A stretch of DNA of 64,000 nucleotides from Portunus trituberculatus. Lineage: Eukaryota > Arthropoda > Malacostraca > Decapoda > Portunidae. A program made the position numbers and the translations under genes. The stretch covers positions 16,705,709 through 16,769,708 of the forward strand of contig NC_059303.1 in the NCBI RefSeq assembly GCF_017591435.1. The letters are read 5' to 3'. The notes beneath the pieces are model-generated. The model made no database searches, was not told the origin of the DNA, and saw only the letters and a program-made list of their open reading frames with translations. Positions 15,675 to 63,870 of this stretch are shown one piece after another. Positions within the stretch are counted from its first letter, which is position 1, and each line of letters begins with the position of its first letter.

Positions 15675-15771
<97 letters not shown>

Positions 15772-15824
15772 CTCTGAAATGGATACCAGTGTTATTATTG
15801 CTGTTTATTTTCCATTTGCGTATT

Positions 15825-15888
<64 letters not shown>

Positions 15889-15934
15889 CCTATTCCCATC
15901 CCTTTCCTTTAGAGCCGTTCTCTTACTTTCCTTT

Positions 15935-15999
<65 letters not shown>

Positions 16000-16277
16000 A
16001 ATTCACCTCGGTCGTCTGCTGGTCACCCAGCCAGTCTTCCCCATTACAGAGCGACCTCAGAGCTCATAGATCGATCTTCGGGTAGGGCTGAGACCACATC
16101 ACACACAACACACCGGGAAAGCGAGGCCACAACCCCTCGAGTTACATCCCGTACCTATTTACTGCTAGGTGAACAGGGGCCACACATTAAGAGCTTGCCC
16201 ATTTGCCTCGCCGCTTTCCGGGACTCGAACCCGGGCCTCTCGATTGTGAGTTGAGCGTGCTAAGCACTACACTACGC

Positions 16278-16316
<39 letters not shown>

Positions 16317-16371
16317 CTCTGAAATGGATACCAGTGTTATTATTGCTATTTATTTTCTATTTACGTATTAA

Positions 16372-16458
<87 letters not shown>

Positions 16459-16519
16459 ATGAGCCTCTGAAATGGATGCCAGTTTTATCATTGCTCTTTA
16501 TTTTCTATTTACGTATTCA

Positions 16520-16590
<71 letters not shown>
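15618..16590. repeat. Array of four units: 60-base spacer plus (TG)n
   Basis: Units start near 15618, 15770, 16314 and 16464. Each carries CTCTGAAATGGA, CAGTGTTATTATTGCT, TTTATTTTC and TACGTATTCA, followed by a (TG)n tract of 60 to 85 bases. SINE copy B lies between units two and three. Confidence 0.85.
15999..16279 (-). mobile_element. tRNA-Val-derived SINE, copy B
   Basis: Read on the minus strand: tRNA-like head at 16279-16211 (anticodon loop CTCACAA, B box GGGTTCGAGTCCC), then the same body as copy A, ending GAATTACAC and running into CA repeats. It interrupts an array of (TG)n-bearing units. Confidence 0.85.
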
Positions 16591-17249
16591 ATTACTTGTT
16601 GTTTTAGCAGCACATTTTCCATAATAGCTAAATAATATAAGCTAAATACACGGATACGTAGATTTCAATAGTCATGGCTTAGTTTTCATTTGTCTAATAT
16701 TACACCACATCACGAGTGTATGCAAATATATAGCATACAAAACACCTATAACAATTCAATGCAGTAATAGTATAGATTTCATAGCATTAATTAACACACA
16801 TACAAACACACACATACACACTTTACTTTCCTCTCCTTTCATCTCTACTTTTCTTTCCTTCCTTTTTTTTTTTTTTTCCCTTTTCCTTCCCCATTCTCTC
16901 CATTCCTCATCCTTTTCTCTCTTATCATCTGCGTTTCACCTTCTGTCCTTTCTTACACACACACCTTTACTCACCTCCGTGTCTCTTCTCCGATGTCACA
17001 TTCAGCACTGCAGCGACCCCAGCATCTTAACATCTAGCTTCACTTGATCTTCGAAGCTTCACGAGCCTCCGTATGCGTCTCCAGCCACGTTCTTGGCTTT
17101 CAATTCTCTTTTTCTCGTCTTGTGTGTGTCAGGAATTGGTGAACTGTGGCTCTGCAGTGACTCTTAGTGACGTGACGGTGAATTTAGCTATGGTGAGCGT
17201 AAGAAGTGGAAGTGAGTCTGTGTGTTTCGCAAGGAGTTCGAAGCTTTAC

Positions 17250-17302
<53 letters not shown>
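17250..17302. repeat. (TC)n microsatellite
   Basis: About 25 TC units. The DNA on either side (16600-17250 and 17300-17590) shows no gene. Confidence 0.9.
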
Positions 17303-17304
<2 letters not shown>

Positions 17305-17593
17305 GACGATACTTTTTCTCACCAAAGTTTCCTTACCCTCTGATTCCCGGCTCGCGTTACGCCTTCTTTCTCATTACCGTCGTACCTCAGAATATTTTAC
17401 CCCCTTAGCCGCCACCTTACAGTGACGTAATTGTCTTCCTTCCTGTGTTTCCGCGTACCTGAAAACCCTTATGGATACTTACCTTACTCTTTTTTTTTTC
17501 CTGCTTGTATTTTGAGCCATATACATTTCCTCTTGTAGCGTCAAGGGAGGAGAAAATGATGAAAGGGAAAACATAAATATTGGAAACAGTTTG

Positions 17594-17790
17594 GTTAACC
17601 CTTCAGTACTGGGAAGCAATTCTACCTTGAGTTTTGGGTGTGATTAGACGATTTCATTGACATTAGGAAAATTCTGTGGAGGTGAGAAAATTAATGTCCA
17701 CAGTCTTCACTATTTTTATCCCTACAGGAGTTGCTGAAGCTGTAAAAAAATCACCAGATACTAAGCAGAATGAATATGAAAACGTGTCGA
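17594..17790 (+). mobile_element. TTAA-ended short repeat, copy 4
   Basis: Starts TTAACCCTTCAGTACTGGG; the end is cut at AACGTGTCGAG, where a duplicated flank begins (AATGATGAAAGGGAAAA, also found before this copy). Confidence 0.65.
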
Positions 17791-17833
17791 GCAAATGATG
17801 AAAGGGAAAAGGTATGTATTGGAAATCGTTTGG

Positions 17834-17980
17834 TTAACCCCTTCATTACTGGGACGCATTTCTACTTTGAGTTTTGGGTGTGATTAAACGATTTTATTGA
17901 CATTAGGAAAATTAATGGCCACAGTCTACACTATTTTAATCCCAAAATGAGTAGCTGAAGCTGTTACTGAAAAGGTTAAA
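17834..17980 (+). mobile_element. TTAA-ended short repeat, copy 5
   Basis: Shortened copy with internal deletions, 240 bases after copy 4 and preceded by the same flanking bases. Copies 4 and 5 thus arose by one tandem duplication rather than two insertions. Confidence 0.6.
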
Positions 17981-18317
17981 AGTGTAGGTAAAATTTCATG
18001 CTTATTGTTCTTCTCTTAGTCACTTGCACGGTGGAGTCATATTGAATGTTTATAAAAGAAGGGAAAATTTGATGGTGTTTGAAATAATAAGGTAGACTAT
18101 CATGCTCACTTAATTTAATGCAATCTAAACAGGCTTTGGTCTCCCCTCTGTGTTGTGAAGGTGAGTAAATGTGTTTATTTTAGCATCGATTCTGACAAAT
18201 ACTTCACTTTAATCATTATTGCGAGGAGATTAATTGAATTGTGGAGTTTTTTTTTTTTTTTTTTTCGATCCTAGTTATCATTTTCTGTCTGTTACATTTT
18301 GTCAGCATTACCGATTA

Positions 18318-18319
<2 letters not shown>

Positions 18320-18387
<68 letters not shown>

Positions 18388-18402
18388 AAACTCACACTCA
18401 CA

Positions 18403-18467
<65 letters not shown>

Positions 18468-18561
18468 ACTCACGCTCACACACACACACTCACACACATA
18501 CACTCACACACACACACATACACATTACACACACTCAAACTCAGACTCACACTCACACACT

Positions 18562-18624
<63 letters not shown>

Positions 18625-18651
18625 AAACTCAGACTCACACTCACACTCACA

Positions 18652-18706
<55 letters not shown>

Positions 18707-18845
18707 AGACTCACTCACACTCACACACACACACACACACACACACATTCAAATTCACACTCACGCTCACACATACACACTCACACACACACACTCAAAC
18801 ACATACACACACACACACACAAACTCAGACTCACACTCACACACT

Positions 18846-18911
<66 letters not shown>

Positions 18912-19252
18912 GACGCCCGGTAGCTCAGTGGTTAGAGCGCTGGCTTCACAAGCCAGAGGACCGGGGTTCGATTACCCGGCCGGGTGGAGATATTTGGGTG
19001 TGTCTCCTTTCACGTGTAGCCCCTGTTCACCTAGTAGTGAGTAGGTACGGGATGTAAATCGAGTAGTTGTGACCTTGTTGTCCCGGTGTGTGGTGTGTGC
19101 CTGGTCTCAGACCTATCCGAAGATCGGAAATAATGAGCTCTGAGCTCGTTCCGTAGGGTAACGTCTGGCTGTCTCGTCAGAGACTGCAGCAGATCAAACA
19201 GTGAAACACACACACATACACACACTCAAACTCAGACTCACACTCACACACT

Positions 19253-19297
<45 letters not shown>

Positions 19298-19346
19298 TCA
19301 AACTCACACTCATGCTCACACACATACACACTCACACACGCACTCA

Positions 19347-19397
<51 letters not shown>

Positions 19398-19400
19398 AAA

Positions 19401-19441
<41 letters not shown>

Positions 19442-19458
19442 AAACTCAGACTCACACT

Positions 19459-19512
<54 letters not shown>
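18320..19512. repeat. Long CA-rich block with CTCAAACTCA variants
   Basis: About 590 bases of (CA)n with a repeating variant CTCAAACTCAGACTCACACT before SINE copy A, and about 310 bases of the same pattern after it. The variant order recurs on both sides, so the SINE entered an existing block or the block spread around it. Confidence 0.85.
18915..19204 (+). mobile_element. tRNA-Val-derived SINE, copy A
   Basis: The first 72 bases (18915-18986) fold like a tRNA: acceptor pairs with G-U wobbles, A box TAGCTCAGTGGTTAGAG, anticodon loop TTCACAA (anticodon CAC, valine), B box GGGGTTCGATTAC with a mismatch closing the T stem. A body of about 220 bases follows, sharing GTTCACCTAG, GGTACGGGATGTAA, TCCCGGTGTGT and CCGAAGATC with copies B and C. 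It sits between long CA repeats. The wobbles and mismatch, and the attached body, make a working tRNA gene unlikely. Confidence 0.85.
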
Positions 19513-19515
<3 letters not shown>

Positions 19516-19689
19516 GTCGTTATTAAGGCTTAAACACGATACAAAAACATGCACATCCAGGCCGTTTGTTTTTATCTAGTTTGTATCCCTTTAGTCACCC
19601 AATTGATGGCAGGGAATGAAAACACAAGTCACAAAGTAACATATATGTGTGTCCTGTATTGAACGAACGTCACACTACTACAACTAAAC

Positions 19690-19753
19690 AGTAATAATGA
19701 TAATAATAGTAATAACAATAATATTAATAATGATGTTAATGCATATAACAATA

Positions 19754-19827
<74 letters not shown>

Positions 19828-19857
19828 TATGATAATAATAATAATAGTAATAATAAT

Positions 19858-19910
<53 letters not shown>

Positions 19911-19942
19911 TAATAATGATAATAATAATAATAATAATAATG

Positions 19943-20005
<63 letters not shown>

Positions 20006-20010
20006 GCAAT
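19690..20010. repeat. (AAT)n microsatellite
   Basis: About 310 bases of AAT with occasional GAT, AGT and ATT interruptions, just beyond the likely 3' end of the cadherin transcript. Confidence 0.9.
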
Positions 20011-20220
20011 AATATAATCACTTCCTATACATACTAACTATAGAAAACTCTTTCTCACTTTTTTATATATTAGAAAAAATAGTAAAAGTAAGAAACTTTA
20101 GAGAAATAAATAAAGAACGGTAAAGGGCATTTTTTTTTTCTATTTTTTTTTTTTTTTTTTTTGCCCAAGACCGTCTATGTGACACATGCTTATGGATAAA
20201 TGTTTTTTTTTCCACTTCCA

Positions 20221-20226
20221 TTTATT
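20221..20226 (-). promoter_or_regulatory. Candidate poly(A) signal of the cadherin gene
   Basis: AATAAA on the minus strand, about 500 bases after the stop codon and followed by A/T-rich sequence. It is the first exact hexamer I see downstream; its use is inferred. Confidence 0.3.
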
Positions 20227-20723
20227 CTTTCTAGTGTTTTTATATACATATATTTTTTTGGTTTGAACAGTGCAGTGAGTGTTACATTTTCCATATCGCG
20301 TGTGTACAAATGTGCGCACCAAAAGCCTGTACAGCGATGCACTTAATGCTACCTGCAATTATAGTCTTACGAGTATTTTCATTTGGCACATCTCGCAAAT
20401 CTCATCACAACGAACACAATTATCAACCAGTGAACACACACGCCGGCCGAACACCGCTGCCAGCTGAACACCGCTGCCGGGCGTTCAAACTAACACCTTA
20501 AATAATTTCTTTAACATACCTACAAAACTTGCTTAATGTATATGAACACCTCACTCCTGGTGGTGATGCGGACGGCAAACCTTCGTTGTTGTATTGTGCA
20601 CCTTACATTGCATCTCACGTGCTGTAGATGATGCTGCCAAAGATAGTCATTGTAAGAAAACCTTAAAACTACACCATCTGAAGGCGGGCAGACGAGTGTC
20701 CTCAGGTGACGCCTTCAGTATGC

Positions 20724-51360
<30,637 letters not shown>

Positions 51361-51466
51361 GTCTATCTCTGGAAAGGATAAAAAGAAAGTAGTTTATTAG
51401 ACACATGTAAGAGAAAATTAGTACTGTGTTAGTGAAGATGTACAGAGAACTGGTTCATTGTACATA

Positions 51467-51680
51467 TTAACCTCTTCAATACTGAGATACATGTTTACTT
51501 TGAAACTTGTGTACGATTAGACCATTTTATTGACATTAGGAGGTGTCTATGGAGGTCAGAAGATTAATGACCAAAGTCTTCACTATCTTAATCCCCCACA
51601 TGAGTTTCTGAAGCTGTATAAAATCTCCAAATACTAAACAGAGTGAATATGGAAACCCGTCATGGTGCTGAAGGGGTTAA
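51467..51680 (+). mobile_element. TTAA-ended short repeat, copy 17
   Basis: Full-length forward copy, 99 bases upstream of exon 1 of the cadherin: TTAACCTCTTCAATACTGAG to GGTGCTGAAGGGGTTAA. Confidence 0.7.
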
Positions 51681-51771
51681 ACGCGATTAGTTTTAAATGA
51701 AAGTGAAAAACTATAGAAAAAAGTTTGTATTATTTGGAGAATGATAATAATGAATGTATATAGTAGGTGTA

Positions 51772-53210
<1,439 letters not shown>

Positions 53211-53369
53211 GAGGATACCTGGCTCAACACTAATTAACGACTGACCATTAACTCTCCAGGTACACTTCCGCTAACAACACCTGCTAATACTAAATGAAAG
53301 GCAATTTTTTTTACACAATAGAAACAAAACAAAGAATAATAAATAGTAAGAAAACAAGTCGCAGTAGTA

Positions 53370-53532
53370 ATAGTAGTAATAGAGTAGCAGTAGTAGTAGT
53401 AGTAGTAGTAGCAGTAGTAGTAGTAGTAGTAGTGGTAGTAGTAGTAACAGAACATCTAACTCAAACATTTTTTTTTTAAGATTTCCCTCATTTAAGTTCA
53501 ATTTCCCCAGTTCCTTGCAGGAGGTAGTAGTG

Positions 53533-53595
<63 letters not shown>

Positions 53596-53684
53596 CGAGT
53601 AGTAGTAGCAGCAGAGCAGGCAGCAGCAGCAGCAGTAGTAGTGGTAGTAGTAGTAGTAGTAGTGGTAGTGGTAGTAGTGGTAGT

Positions 53685-53718
<34 letters not shown>

Positions 53719-53750
53719 CAGTAGTAGTAGCAGAAGCAGAAGTAGCAGAG

Positions 53751-53829
<79 letters not shown>

Positions 53830-53830
53830 A
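53370..53830. repeat. (AGT)n complex
   Basis: Trinucleotide blocks at 53370-53450 and 53524-53830 with AGC and GGT variants, similar in make-up to the block at 811-1192. Confidence 0.9.
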
Positions 53831-53839
53831 AGAGAGAAA

Positions 53840-54900
53840 AGCTAAAAAAATGCAATAATCACTTAATTTTCATCATTGAAGGCAATCACTTCAGTCCCAT
53901 ACACGCAGCAGTGGTGGCAAATACAATACAGTAACAATACTAATGGCAATAGCAACACTAATAATAATAACAGCAAGGCACCTAATGACTCCTCCTCTGT
54001 CGTCACCTGTCGCCAATTCTCGTTCGATTTCTACAGTGTTCTTGCACGAGACGCGAGATGAAAAAAGTCAATATAGACAAGAGTGTGTCGCCAAGTCGCT
54101 AAGTCGCCAACCTCACCACAACAACAATGAGCAGCCGGCGCCAGTAATTCAGTGTATCGTGTGAAAGTCTCGCGGCAAGTCACCTCATTGCATTATTAAA
54201 AGAAAAAAAAGAACTCCAATGTAACCAAAGAGAATAGTCAAAGGAAAGACTTGCTAATCTTTCTTCTTTTTTTTTTTTCTTAACGTGACTTCGATTATTT
54301 GGAAAAACGTGCTTAGTTTTTTTTTTTTCTTATATTGTTTCATTTTACGTGTGAAGGTTTATTATGGTATTAGTGTTACTCTTATTCTTTCTTATTTTAC
54401 CTTTATCATTTTTAACACTTGCAATTTCCTTCACCTTAAATATCTAAGTTCAAACTGTATGGACAACCACTACATAACTCAGAATTCCTTTACCTTGTTC
54501 CACCTGCATTTCTGTTCATTTAATAATTTTCCTCCTCGCTTTCCTCTTTTTACTTCCTCTCCTTCCCTTCCAATCCTCCTCATTCATCTCCTCGTTCTCT
54601 TTCCTTACCACACCCATACTCCTTAGCAAGTTACACAAGTAGTAGCAATAGCAGTAGTAGCAAGAGTAGAGGCAGAATAGTAGTAGCAGGATCACCACCA
54701 GTAGCACAATAAAACTAACCCCAAAAAACCCTCTACCTTCTAAAACACAGAGGCCAAAGATAGACAGAGCCATTTGGTCTCCACGTGTACCTCAAATCAA
54801 GATGTGGTAGAGGAAAGCTGTATCTGTAGCACTGGAGAGTTTGCCTTGTCACGTTGTAACACATAGCTCACTTCTGTAGGTCAGTGTTGGTGTGTTGCTT
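53840..54900. other. No gene seen
   Basis: Mixed and T-rich sequence; short open frames only. The 5' untranslated exon of the cadherin could lie here or beyond, but nothing marks it. Confidence 0.5.
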
Positions 54901-54904
54901 TACG

Positions 54905-54905
54905 T

Positions 54906-54975
<70 letters not shown>

Positions 54976-55100
54976 AAACTGCAGAAAGAAAAACAGAGAG
55001 GAGGAGATATGGAGGGAGAGAAGGAGAGAAGGAGGGAGAGAAGGAGGGAATGTGTAGAAGTTTGAGAATGAGAGCAAGAGAAAACATTGAAGTGTAGATG

Positions 55101-55159
<59 letters not shown>

Positions 55160-55205
55160 TGTGTGTATCATCAATCACTCCTACCATGGTTACATTTTCT
55201 CCCAA

Positions 55206-55236
<31 letters not shown>

Positions 55237-55240
55237 CGTG

Positions 55241-55323
<83 letters not shown>

Positions 55324-55382
55324 CAATGGTGTGACAAATATTTCTGAAAGGTCGAGCGAAAAAACAAGTCATCGCCACGCTT

Positions 55383-55442
<60 letters not shown>
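54905..55442. repeat. (CA)n and (GA)n cluster
   Basis: (CA)n 54907-54972, (GA)n 55104-55156, (CA)n 55206-55230 and 55249-55322, (GA)n 55383-55440. Confidence 0.9.
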
Positions 55443-56082
55443 CATGCATATCATCTGAATCACAAAATATGTTAAAAAAAAATCCAATATGTTTTTTATA
55501 ACAAAATTTAGCATGACAGTAAAAATATGCAAAAATGGATCTAAAATACATGAAAATACAGATAAAAAAACGATGAATTTATTATTATCTTTTCCTTACT
55601 TTATGGTACCTTTTGAGCGCAGAATAGAGGAAGGAAGAGACGTGTTGGATTTTATGAGAGGGAGTTAAAAATAAAAGGAATTGATAGCGTAAAAAAGAGA
55701 AATGGTAAAAGAGAGGCATGGAAATAGATAGATAAAAGAAAACGATACGATGCTTTTCAAACTGAAGTATTACTATTATCAATAAGCAAAAACAAATGCA
55801 TATGGTGGAGCGTAAGGAGAACGAACCCTGGACATCCGCGTTATCAGCACTTATCATGAAGCTCACATCAAGTTATTCACGCTGTTCATTCTTTCGCTCA
55901 GTAGATAAAATAGTACGTTGAGTTACCAAAGTACACATCCATTTACTCATTCACTCATGCACTCATTCACCCATTCAAGGACACAGGGAATAATTAATAC
56001 ACAAATATAAAGAAGTTAAGATATTGTTAAGGATGACAAAGCAAGACCAATTATTTGTGTCATTACGTACTATGATATCACT

Positions 56083-56364
56083 GTGTAATTCTCCACAGTT
56101 GTCTGCTGGTCACCCAGCCAGTCTTCCCCATTACGGAGCGAGCTCAGAGCTCATAGACCGATCTTCGGGTAGGATTGAGACCACAACACACTCCACACAC
56201 CGGGAAAGCGAGGCCACAACCCCTCGAGTTACATCCCGTACCTATTTACTGCTAGGTGAACACACCCCACACATTAAGAGGCTTGCCCATTTGCCTCGCC
56301 GCTCCTGGGACTCGAACCCGGCCCTCTCGATTGTGAGTCGAGCGTGCTAACCACTACACTAAGC

Positions 56365-56366
<2 letters not shown>
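56083..56366 (-). mobile_element. tRNA-Val-derived SINE, copy C
   Basis: Minus-strand copy closely matching copy B from the head (CCGCTTAGTGTAGTGG) to the end GAATTACAC. CA repeats lie immediately before the head; the 3' side opens into non-repetitive DNA, which helps define the 3' end. Confidence 0.85.
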
Positions 56367-56431
<65 letters not shown>

Positions 56432-56490
56432 ATACTTCATTATCAGATTTTGAAGACGTGCAAACAAACACTCACGCATGTAAACAGAAA

Positions 56491-56570
<80 letters not shown>

Positions 56571-56828
56571 TATAAAAATCCACAGTATTCTCGAGACAAA
56601 ATCTAATGGAGCGACTTTCAACAGTTAATTTGGAGGAGGAGGAGGAGGAGGAGGAGGAGGAGGAGGAGGAGGAGGAGGAGGAGGAAGAAGAAGAGGAAGA
56701 GAGAGAGAAGGAAGAGGAGGAAGTGGAAGAAAACCAGTTACTTCACAGAAAATAAAAACAATTGAGGATAAATGTTACTATAATTTTTCCCCTAAGAAGT
56801 TGTCTGTGTGTGTACGTGCGTGTGCGTG

Positions 56829-56902
<74 letters not shown>

Positions 56903-56912
56903 TGTGTGTACG
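56367..56912. repeat. (GT)n, (CA)n, (GGA)n, (GT)n
   Basis: (GT)n 56367-56428 touching SINE copy C, (CA)n 56497-56569, (GGA)n 56633-56700, (GT)n 56803-56910. Confidence 0.9.
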
Positions 56913-57002
56913 TGCATGACGATGAGAGTGAGAGATGATCGTCTTCCCATGACAGGACGGAAGGAGGAGATGGGGATGCATGGTTCTTGTAATATAATGA
57001 AA

Positions 57003-57110
57003 TTTAATGTTAGGTTAGGTAAGGTGAGGCAAGATAAGTAAGGTAACGGTAGATAAGGTGGGTAGGTTAGGTTAGGTTAGGTTAGGCAAATTTAGATAAG
57101 GTAAGGTTAG
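57003..57110. repeat. Interstitial (TTAGG)n and degenerate AGGTAAGG repeats
   Basis: A run of about five TTAGG units near 57064-57088 flanked by degenerate forms (AAGGTGAGGCAAG, AGGTAAGGTTAG); a second degenerate block lies at 57295-57410. TTAGG is the usual arthropod telomere repeat. Confidence 0.6.
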
Positions 57111-57124
57111 ATTTTAAGATATTT

Positions 57125-57240
57125 GTCCCTATGCTTTAGCTAATTCTATCGGCTCTATAAGGAGAATGGCAACTGAGTGGGCCTTTTCCTTTATATTTTT
57201 GTTGCCTTGGCCAGTCCTTTCTTCCATGAATAAAAGAGAT
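57125..57240. repeat. Dispersed 'GGCAACAAAA' repeat, copy 3 (reversed)
   Basis: Reverse complement of the same unit: GGCAACTGAGTGGGCC then TTTTTGTTGCCTTGGCCAG. Embedded in AGGTTAGG-rich DNA. Confidence 0.5.
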
Positions 57241-57489
57241 TAGCTTGAATTATGTTATGCTAGATTTTTATTACTTAGCTTAGATCATATCAAGATAAGT
57301 AAGGTAAGGTTATGTCAGGTAAGGTGAGGTTAGGTTAGGTACAGTGAGGTAAGGTAAAGTTTGGTTAGATAAGATTAAGTTGATTAGGTAAGGTTAAGTC
57401 AGGTTATTGATTCAGTTATTCTTTATTTCCTAACTAAACATTCACAACTTTACAAATTTTAGTTGAAATGACACTGATTCTTATTCTCT

Positions 57490-57680
57490 TCAGTACCAGT
57501 ACCAGGACGCATTTTCGTATCCATTCTGGTTACTCAGCTTCAGAAACATTTGAGATTAAATTAGTAAAGACTGGCCATTATTCTTTTGAGCTCCATAGAC
57601 CATTCCTAAAAGCAAATAAAATCAACTTATACCCAAATATCACGGTAAAAATGCCTCTCAATATTGAAGGGGCTAAGTGT
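57490..57680 (-). mobile_element. TTAA-ended short repeat, decayed copy 18
   Basis: Old reverse copy; recognisable by CCAGGACGCATTTTCGTA, CAGCTTCAGAAAC and CACGGTAAAAATG, but with both TTAA ends lost and internal deletions. Confidence 0.5.
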
Positions 57681-57899
57681 ATACTCCTCTTGAACTATCT
57701 TGCTATGTCAAAAGAAGTCTCATAACTGGTTAACACACCCAAGTCGCACCTCAAGTCTACATTGAATAATTCACGACTCTATGTCAAGGCGGTAGAAATC
57801 TTTAAATTGCCAACATATTAACGTCATCTTCCAACATGACTCTTGACAAGCGAGGTGAAACGTAGTGGTCAAATCAAACTCACTAGGCGATCTTGCTAA

Positions 57900-58330
57900 C
57901 AACTCCGAGGTGATTCAGGTTGCAGTAACCCCAACGACTCCAAAACATCACTAGTCACCATCATTAGTGGACAGAATCTGCGGCCGTGACGTTAGTGTGA
58001 CGGCTAACAACTCAGATGTAAGTTGTTGCGACCAGAATGACTCCAAAACATCGCTAGACAAGTGTTTCTATGATTTCCCTAACGATTCGTGTGGTTTGAG
58101 GTGTTGGGACTAAAATAACTTCGAAAAATTTCCCGTTATCTTTAATGCGAAGAATCTAAACCGCAGAGAAATGTTACTGAGATTTTGCTGGCGATTTACG
58201 CGATTTAAATTGTTGCGACCAAAATGACACCACAGCATCGGCCGTTATCATCAACTATGCGCAGAATCCAAGCCGCAGCAGACGCAATGTTACAGCGCCG
58301 TTCTGGATGTGGTCAGGGAGTAACTGCGTC
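57900..58330. repeat. Degenerate tandem repeat, GTTGCGACCAAAATGAC type
   Basis: About four diverged units near 57915, 58022, 58100 and 58216, each with GTTGCGACCA- and GACTCCAAAACATCG-like strings; two also share GCGMAGAATC and AAGCCGCAG-like strings. Spacing varies from 80 to 116 bases. Confidence 0.55.
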
Positions 58331-58339
58331 GTGAGCTGG

Positions 58340-59157
58340 TCCTGTTGCCACACGCATTAGTGGTGACAACACACGATGCAAGGAAAAAAAAGTGTTAAAG
58401 CTTACATAACTTGAGTGACTTTTGATTAAGGATACCTGCACTAAATGTGGTGTTGTTCTCATTATTTTTAATTGGATGTAAAGAGGGAAAAAACCGGTGA
58501 TATTTCAAGACGTAAAAGATCAAGTATTTAGCGATTGCTTTTCCTGGGTTTCGGTTTTTTTTTTTTTTTTTACATTTCTTCGCTAATGTCGTTTTCATTT
58601 TTAAAAGAGAATTAATGTTAAAAGATCAGTTATTTCTTTCTCGTCTCCGTTTTGTAATACTTGCTCAAACTTTAACGATCTAAGAAAAATGAAAAAAATG
58701 TAGAATAACTTACCCATTTATCTAACCTCATTTTCATCAATTATAAAACATAACTATCTATCATTTTCTTTCACTCAATCCCACTTTGTTCGTAAACGAT
58801 AACCATAAAAAAGTAATGAAACCAGCAACTGTTTCTATTCGTTAATTCGTTTTACTCTTATCCAGCCTCAATTTTCTTTAACAGAAGCTCCACTCCTGAA
58901 GACTGACAGAGCAGGAGGCGCCGCGCATTAATTACTCCTGAGGGTGTGATGAGGAGCCGCTAACGAGCCACGCCCTTGACACCACCAGAAGGAGGAGAAG
59001 GAGGAAGAAGCAGCCTGGGGTGTGGGCGTGGGCGGGGAGGCGCGGGGGAACTAGGGCGGGGAAGGAGGAGGCGCGTGAAGGCTAGAGAGATTGAGAGATT
59101 TTTTTTGTGTCGTCAGCTGCGAGTTATTACAAGATTATTACTGCTTCTGTCTAGTAC

Positions 59158-59160
<3 letters not shown>
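58340..59160. other. No gene seen; GC-rich patch at 58905-59080
   Basis: AT-rich DNA, then a GC-rich patch with several CpG (GGCGCCGCGC, GGGCGTGGGCGGGG). It could be a promoter of the cadherin upstream exon or of another gene, but there is no direct evidence. Confidence 0.25.
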
Positions 59161-61080
<1,920 letters not shown>

Positions 61081-61179
61081 CACATGCATTCAAAGTCACC
61101 CTCCTTATATCCGCTTTACTGAATTCCCTTTTTTGTAAATCGTAAGAATGAATTTTATATCAGTTTCAGATATTTTATG

Positions 61180-61710
61180 ACGAACAAGACCAAGAAGAAC
61201 GACAGTAAGAAGAACGAGAAGGAAGGAAGGAAGGAAGGAAGGAAGGAAAAAGAAAGTACCAGATTTTTGAAGAGTACATTCCTTCAGTGACACCCTTTTT
61301 GTTTTCCTCCTTTCCTTTCTCGTCTTACTGCCTTGCTTTCCTAGACAAGAGTAAGAATAACAACAGAAAAGGAAGGAAGGAAGAAAGAAGGAAGGAAGGA
61401 AGGAAGAAAGGAGTAACAGTTTTTTGAAGAGTATATTCCTTCAGTAACACCATTTTCCTTCTTCTCCTTTCCTTTCTCGTTTTTCTGCCTTGCTTTCCTG
61501 GGCAAAAATAAGAATAACAATAAAATCAAGGAAGAAAGAAAGGAAGGAAGGAAGGAAGGAAGGAGAGGAATTAACAGTTTATAAGTGTGATTCTTGGTAA
61601 CATCATAACACTTCCCTTCCTTCTTTCCTTCCTGAACAAGAGTAAGACGAACAACAAGGAAAATAAGGAAGGAAGTGAGAGTAACAGTTCATAATGAGTG
61701 TAATCCTTCA
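61180..61710. repeat. Array of four units with (GGAA)n
   Basis: Units of about 130-160 bases share GACAAGAGTAAGAATAACAA, a GGAAGGAAGG run, AACAGTTTTTTGAAGAGTAT and CTGCCTTGCTTTCCT; the last two are diverged. Confidence 0.8.
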
Positions 61711-61723
61711 CATCACACGATTT

Positions 61724-62535
<812 letters not shown>

Positions 62536-62624
62536 GGCGGCATGAATAAGTCAAGAATCATGCCTCCCTCTTCAATTTTCCCTCCAGACTCGCCCTTCTT
62601 GCATTATTGATGTGTGTACTCTGT

Positions 62625-63870
<1,246 letters not shown>

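Noticed and set aside
15618..16590. CRISPR-like array of repeats and spacers
   Set aside because: This is eukaryotic DNA; the alternating parts are a conserved spacer and a microsatellite of varied length, not equal repeats with unique spacers.
18915..18986. Functional tRNA-Val gene
   Set aside because: G-U at both ends of the acceptor stem, a mismatch closing the T stem, and an attached SINE body shared with two other copies make a working gene unlikely.
58905..59080. Promoter of the cadherin gene
   Set aside because: It is GC-rich and upstream, but with no TATA box or initiator placed relative to a known exon I can only list it as an unexplained patch.
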